Shown: positions 55,517 to 58,716 of the stretch, piece by piece
Position numbering within the stretch: the first letter of the stretch is position 1
Layout of the letters: every line of letters starts with the position of its first letter
Assembly (NCBI RefSeq): GCF_937910895.1
Contig: NZ_CALEMI010000149.1
Location: 1-58,716 of the forward strand
Source of the DNA: an uncultured Dokdonia sp.
Lineage (GTDB): Bacteria > Bacteroidota > Bacteroidia > Flavobacteriales > Flavobacteriaceae
Direction: 5' to 3'
DNA length: 58,716 bases
Made by a program: the position numbers and the translations under genes
Notes under the pieces: generated by a model
What the model was told of the DNA's origin: nothing
The model's input: the letters and a program-made list of their open reading frames with translations, nothing else
Database searches by the model: none

Positions 55517-57652
55517 ATGAAAAAAATAGTTCCCTTGTTCCTACTTACCCTTATTTTTGTAATTAGTTGTAATCAAAAAAAAACAAGAAATTTGGCAAAA
55601 GACATCATTCCTCCAAAAGCAGAAAAAAAACCAGTAAATCTAGAAAAGCATGGTGACATACGCGTAGATAATTATTTTTGGATGAATGAGCGAGATCATC
55701 CTGAAGTTATCGATTATCTAGAGCGAGAGAATGATTACTATGATAAACTGACAGAACATACCAAAGATTTTCAAGTAACGTTGTTTGAAGAAATGAAAGG
55801 TCGCATCAAAGAAGATGATGCATCGGTACCTTATAAAAGAAATGGCTACTGGTATTACGGTCGTTATGAAATTGGAAAAGGATATCCTGTTTATTGTAGA
55901 AAAAAGGATTCATTAGATAACGAAGAGATTATTCTTTTTGATAATAATGTGATGGCAGAAGGCCATGCATATTTTGATCAAGCTGGATATACCATTTCTG
56001 AAGACAATAAAATGGCTGCTTTTGGTACTGATCTTGTAAGTAGACGTAAGTATACCATCCAATTTAAAAATCTTGAAACTGGAGAACTTCTTGAAGAAAA
56101 AATAGAAAATACAACGGGAAGAGCTATCTGGGCAAACGATAATAAAACCCTCTATTATACTAGAAAAGACGAAGAGACCTTACGCTCAAATCAAATCTTT
56201 AAACACATATTAGGAACTTCCCCTGAAGAAGATCAACTAGTTTTTCAAGAAGACGACGAGACTTTTAATACGTATGTCTATAAGACAAAATCTAGGAAGT
56301 TTATCATGATAGGATCAAGTAGTACCCTTACTTCTGAATATCAGTTTACGACAGCAGAAGATGGCGTAAGTGATTTTAAAATGCTACAAAAACGAGAGCG
56401 AGGTTTGGAATACAGTGTGGCACATTATGATGAAGATTTTTATATTCTTACCAATATGGATGATGCAACCAACTTTAAGTTGATGAAAACTCCAGAAACT
56501 GCTACCGAAAAAGAAAATTGGACCGAAGTAATACCGCATAGAAAAGATGTACTTCTAGAAGATGTAGATATATTTAAAGATTTTTTAGTGGTAAGCGAGC
56601 GTACCAATGGGCTTAATAAAATACATATTAAGCGTTGGGATGGCACAGAAGACTACTACTTGCCTTTTGATAATGAAACCTATACAGCAAACACAGGAAC
56701 CAATGTAGATTTTGATACAGAAATTCTTAGATATGGGTATAATGCATTAAACACCCCTACATCTGTGATTGATTTTAATATGGTCACAAAAGAACGCGAA
56801 GTAAAAAAAGAACAAGAAGTGCTAGGCGGTACCTTCAAAAAAGAAAACTATATCATGGAACGGATATGGGCAACTGCCAGAGATGGTGTAAAAGTTCCTG
56901 TATCTATCGTCTACCATAAAGACACTAAGAAAAACGGGAATGCTCCGCTTTTACAATACGCCTACGGGAGCTACGGTAATACGATTGACCCTTCATTTTC
57001 TAGCATCCGATTAACATTACTTGATCGCGGATTTATCTACGCAATTGCACACGTACGAGGCGGAGAATACTTAGGACGTGAGTGGTACGAAGACGGAAAA
57101 CTGCTTAAAAAGAAAAATACTTTTACAGACTTTATAGATGTTTCAAAACATTTAATAGATCAAGACTATACATCTTCAGAACATTTATATGCCTCAGGAG
57201 GATCTGCTGGTGGTCTCTTAATGGGTGCGATTATGAATATAGCGCCAGAACTGTATCACGGTGTGATTGCTTCCGTACCATTTGTAGATGTTGTGACCAC
57301 AATGCTCGACGACACTATCCCATTAACCACAGGAGAGTATGATGAGTGGGGAAATCCTAACACAAAAGAGTATTATGATTATATGAAAAGTTATAGTCCT
57401 TATGATAACGCTTTCGCGAAAGCGTACCCAAACGTTTTTGTAACCACAGGATATCACGATAGCCAAGTGCAATACTGGGAACCTGCAAAGTGGATCGCCA
57501 AATTAAGAGAGTATAATACAGGAGATAATCAAGTCTTGTTTTTTTGTGATATGGACGCTGGTCATGGAGGTGCTTCGGGTAGATTTGAAGCCTTAAAAGA
57601 GGTGGCAAAAGATTATGCATTCTTATTAGATCTAGAAAACATAGATAAATAA
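55517..57652 (+). CDS. S9 prolyl oligopeptidase (oligopeptidase B type), lipoprotein
   Basis: A 711-residue serine peptidase with a lipoprotein signal (FVISC), a seven-bladed propeller (about 80-410) and an alpha/beta hydrolase domain with nucleophile Ser563 (GGSAGG), Asp648 (YHDSQ) and His683 (AGHGG). It cleaves short peptides after basic residues in the oligopeptidase B group; here in the envelope. The palindrome encodes AFAKA at 632-636, exactly where E. coli PtrB has five other residues, with no change of length (from memory). Confidence 0.92.
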   Translation: MKKIVPLFLLTLIFVISCNQKKTRNLAKDIIPPKAEKKPVNLEKHGDIRVDNYFWMNERDHPEVIDYLERENDYYDKLTEHTKDFQVTLFEEMKGRIKEDDASVPYKRNGYWYYGRYEIGKGYPVYCRKKDSLDNEEIILFDNNVMAEGHAYFDQAGYTISEDNKMAAFGTDLVSRRKYTIQFKNLETGELLEEKIENTTGRAIWANDNKTLYYTRKDEETLRSNQIFKHILGTSPEEDQLVFQEDDETFNTYVYKTKSRKFIMIGSSSTLTSEYQFTTAEDGVSDFKMLQKRERGLEYSVAHYDEDFYILTNMDDATNFKLMKTPETATEKENWTEVIPHRKDVLLEDVDIFKDFLVVSERTNGLNKIHIKRWDGTEDYYLPFDNETYTANTGTNVDFDTEILRYGYNALNTPTSVIDFNMVTKEREVKKEQEVLGGTFKKENYIMERIWATARDGVKVPVSIVYHKDTKKNGNAPLLQYAYGSYGNTIDPSFSSIRLTLLDRGFIYAIAHVRGGEYLGREWYEDGKLLKKKNTFTDFIDVSKHLIDQDYTSSEHLYASGGSAGGLLMGAIMNIAPELYHGVIASVPFVDVVTTMLDDTIPLTTGEYDEWGNPNTKEYYDYMKSYSPYDNAFAKAYPNVFVTTGYHDSQVQYWEPAKWIAKLREYNTGDNQVLFFCDMDAGHGGASGRFEALKEVAKDYAFLLDLENIDK
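57408..57425. repeat. Palindrome copy 11, coding
   Basis: ACGCTTTCGCGAAAGCGT, perfect over 18 bp, in the S9 peptidase gene, read as AFAKA (632-636). Confidence 0.95.
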
Positions 57653-57664
57653 CAAAAAATATAG

Positions 57665-57672
57665 TACTTTTG
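57665..57672 (+). promoter_or_regulatory. Possible -7 element for the cysteine synthase gene
   Basis: TACTTTTG matches TAnnTTTG, 58 bp before the ATG at 57730. No clear -33 TTG. Confidence 0.3.
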
Positions 57673-57729
57673 TTCCGATTTGAGTATTGATTTTAACCAG
57701 AAATAAACTCAACATCTAACTTAATTTTT

Positions 57730-58716
57730 ATGGCTGATCAACTTCATGTTTACGATAATGTATTACAACTTATAGGTAATACGCCACTTATCAAGCTGAA
57801 TAGAATTACTAAAGATTTTGATGGAGACTTTTATGCTAAAGTAGAAGCCTTTAATCCAGGACATTCTTCAAAAGACCGTATCGCACTTCATATTATAGAA
57901 GAAGCAGAGCGTAATGGAGTTTTAAAACCTGGAGATACAATCATAGAGACGACCTCTGGTAACACAGGTTTTAGTATTGCTATGGTTAGTATTATCAAAG
58001 GCTACGAATGCATTCTAGCAGTAAGTTCAAAATCATCTCCAGATAAAATAGATGCTCTTAAAGCAATGGGAGCAAAGGTATATGTGTGTCCTGCAAATGT
58101 AAGTGCAGATGATCCTCGTTCTTATTACAGTGTTGCAAAACGCTTGCATGAAGAAACAAAAGGATCTGTATATATCAACCAATATTTTAATGAGTCAAAT
58201 ATAGACGCACATTTTAATACCACTGGACCAGAAATTTGGAAACAAACAGAAGGAAAAATTACACATTTTGTTGTAGGTGTAGGTACTGGTGGGACTATAT
58301 CTGGAGTTGGTAAATATTTAAAAGAAAAGAATCCAAATATTAAAATTTGGGGTATAGATACCTATGGAAGTGTTTTTAAAAAATACCATGAAACAGGGAT
58401 TTTTGATCAAAATGAGATTTATCCCTATGTGACTGAAGGTATTGGGGAGGATATATTGCCTAAAAATGTAGATTTTGATATTATTGATGGTTTTACAAAA
58501 GTAACTGATAAAGATGGAGCTTTATATACCCAAAGACTAGCTAAAGAGGAAGGAATGTTTTTAGGAAATTCTGCAGGATCTGCTATAAAAGGAGTACTCC
58601 AATTAAAAAAACATTTTACAAAAGATGACGTAATTGTTGTTTTATTTCACGACCATGGAAGCCGCTATGTAGGTAAAATGTTTAATGATGATTGGATGCG
58701 AGAAAAGGGATATTTG
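57730..58716 (+). CDS. Cysteine synthase family PLP enzyme (3' truncated)
   Basis: The frame runs from ATG 57730 off the right window edge (329 codons seen). It is a fold-type II PLP enzyme: NVLQLIGNTPLIKLNRI, the Schiff-base Lys in SSKDRIALHIIEEAE, TTSGNTGFSIAM and the PLP-phosphate loop GTGGTISGVGKYL. Such enzymes make cysteine from O-acetylserine, or act as cystathionine beta-synthase; the sequence alone does not decide. The S9 peptidase upstream is unrelated. The end is missing, so the C-terminal part and possible CBS domain cannot be judged. Confidence 0.85.
   Translation, partial: MADQLHVYDNVLQLIGNTPLIKLNRITKDFDGDFYAKVEAFNPGHSSKDRIALHIIEEAERNGVLKPGDTIIETTSGNTGFSIAMVSIIKGYECILAVSSKSSPDKIDALKAMGAKVYVCPANVSADDPRSYYSVAKRLHEETKGSVYINQYFNESNIDAHFNTTGPEIWKQTEGKITHFVVGVGTGGTISGVGKYLKEKNPNIKIWGIDTYGSVFKKYHETGIFDQNEIYPYVTEGIGEDILPKNVDFDIIDGFTKVTDKDGALYTQRLAKEEGMFLGNSAGSAIKGVLQLKKHFTKDDVIVVLFHDHGSRYVGKMFNDDWMREKGYL

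Overview
The window looks like chromosome of a marine-type Flavobacteriaceae bacterium (Bacteroidota). The evidence is AT-rich DNA, starts without clear Shine-Dalgarno sequences, the type IX secretion protein PorQ, SusC-like plug sequence, DUF2807/DUF4097 adhesin-like proteins behind an ECF sigma factor, and a menaquinone (men) gene cluster. The genus cannot be fixed from this alone. No rRNA, tRNA, CRISPR array or intact insertion sequence was seen.

Layout. 1-2082: end of an FMN reductase gene and a GH13 alpha-amylase lipoprotein. 2188-6250: menaquinone operon menA-menC-CPBP protease-menE. 6366-9705: a SusC-plug/VWA fusion, a decayed VWA paralogue and a Lys-tailed secreted protein. 9913-13754: M24 peptidase, xerD, an outer-membrane barrel and aroQ. 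14084-16340: two-gene unit of unknown function. 16417-18865: lpdA and two msrB genes (cytosolic and lipoprotein). 19122-26299: glycogen operon glgA-glgC-glgB plus a GH31 alpha-glucosidase. 26326-29632: M48 lipoprotein protease, UMF1-type transporter, unknown lipoprotein. 29711-32656 (minus): ECF sigma factor, anti-sigma-like protein and two adhesin-like beta-repeat proteins. 32851-35697 (minus): a very AT-rich NACHT NTPase locus, probably anti-phage, whose reading frame is cut by one in-frame TAA. 36164-40749: lon, porQ, cmk. 40938-46036 (minus): TetR regulator, ABC exporter with a degenerate ATPase, HlyD and TolC. 46163-53878: CutA-like protein, yebC, pterin dehydratase, TIGR02757 protein, GT-C-like membrane protein, lolD-type ATPase, DUF5916 barrel. 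54151-58716: folE, small membrane protein, ybaB, S9 oligopeptidase, and the start of a cysteine-synthase-family gene.

The most striking signal is not a gene. A perfect palindrome, core GCTTTCGCGAAAGC, occurs 11 times, with several degraded copies, inside coding regions and between genes. In coding regions it is read in all three frames; the commonest reading gives the pentapeptide AFAKA in five unrelated proteins. In the S9 oligopeptidase, and apparently in MenC, it replaces normal residues without changing length. That suggests the word itself is maintained or spread, like a highly iterated palindrome, a protein-binding site or an uptake-type sequence. Most intergenic copies are longer and carry an A-tract on one side; one is split by a 44-bp insert.

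The other main observations are the stop-split NACHT gene, the exporter ATPase lacking Walker B, signature and H-loop residues, the VWA paralogue without MIDAS residues, a candidate miniature inverted-repeat element at 13756-13914, and two heptanucleotide tandem arrays between porQ and cmk.
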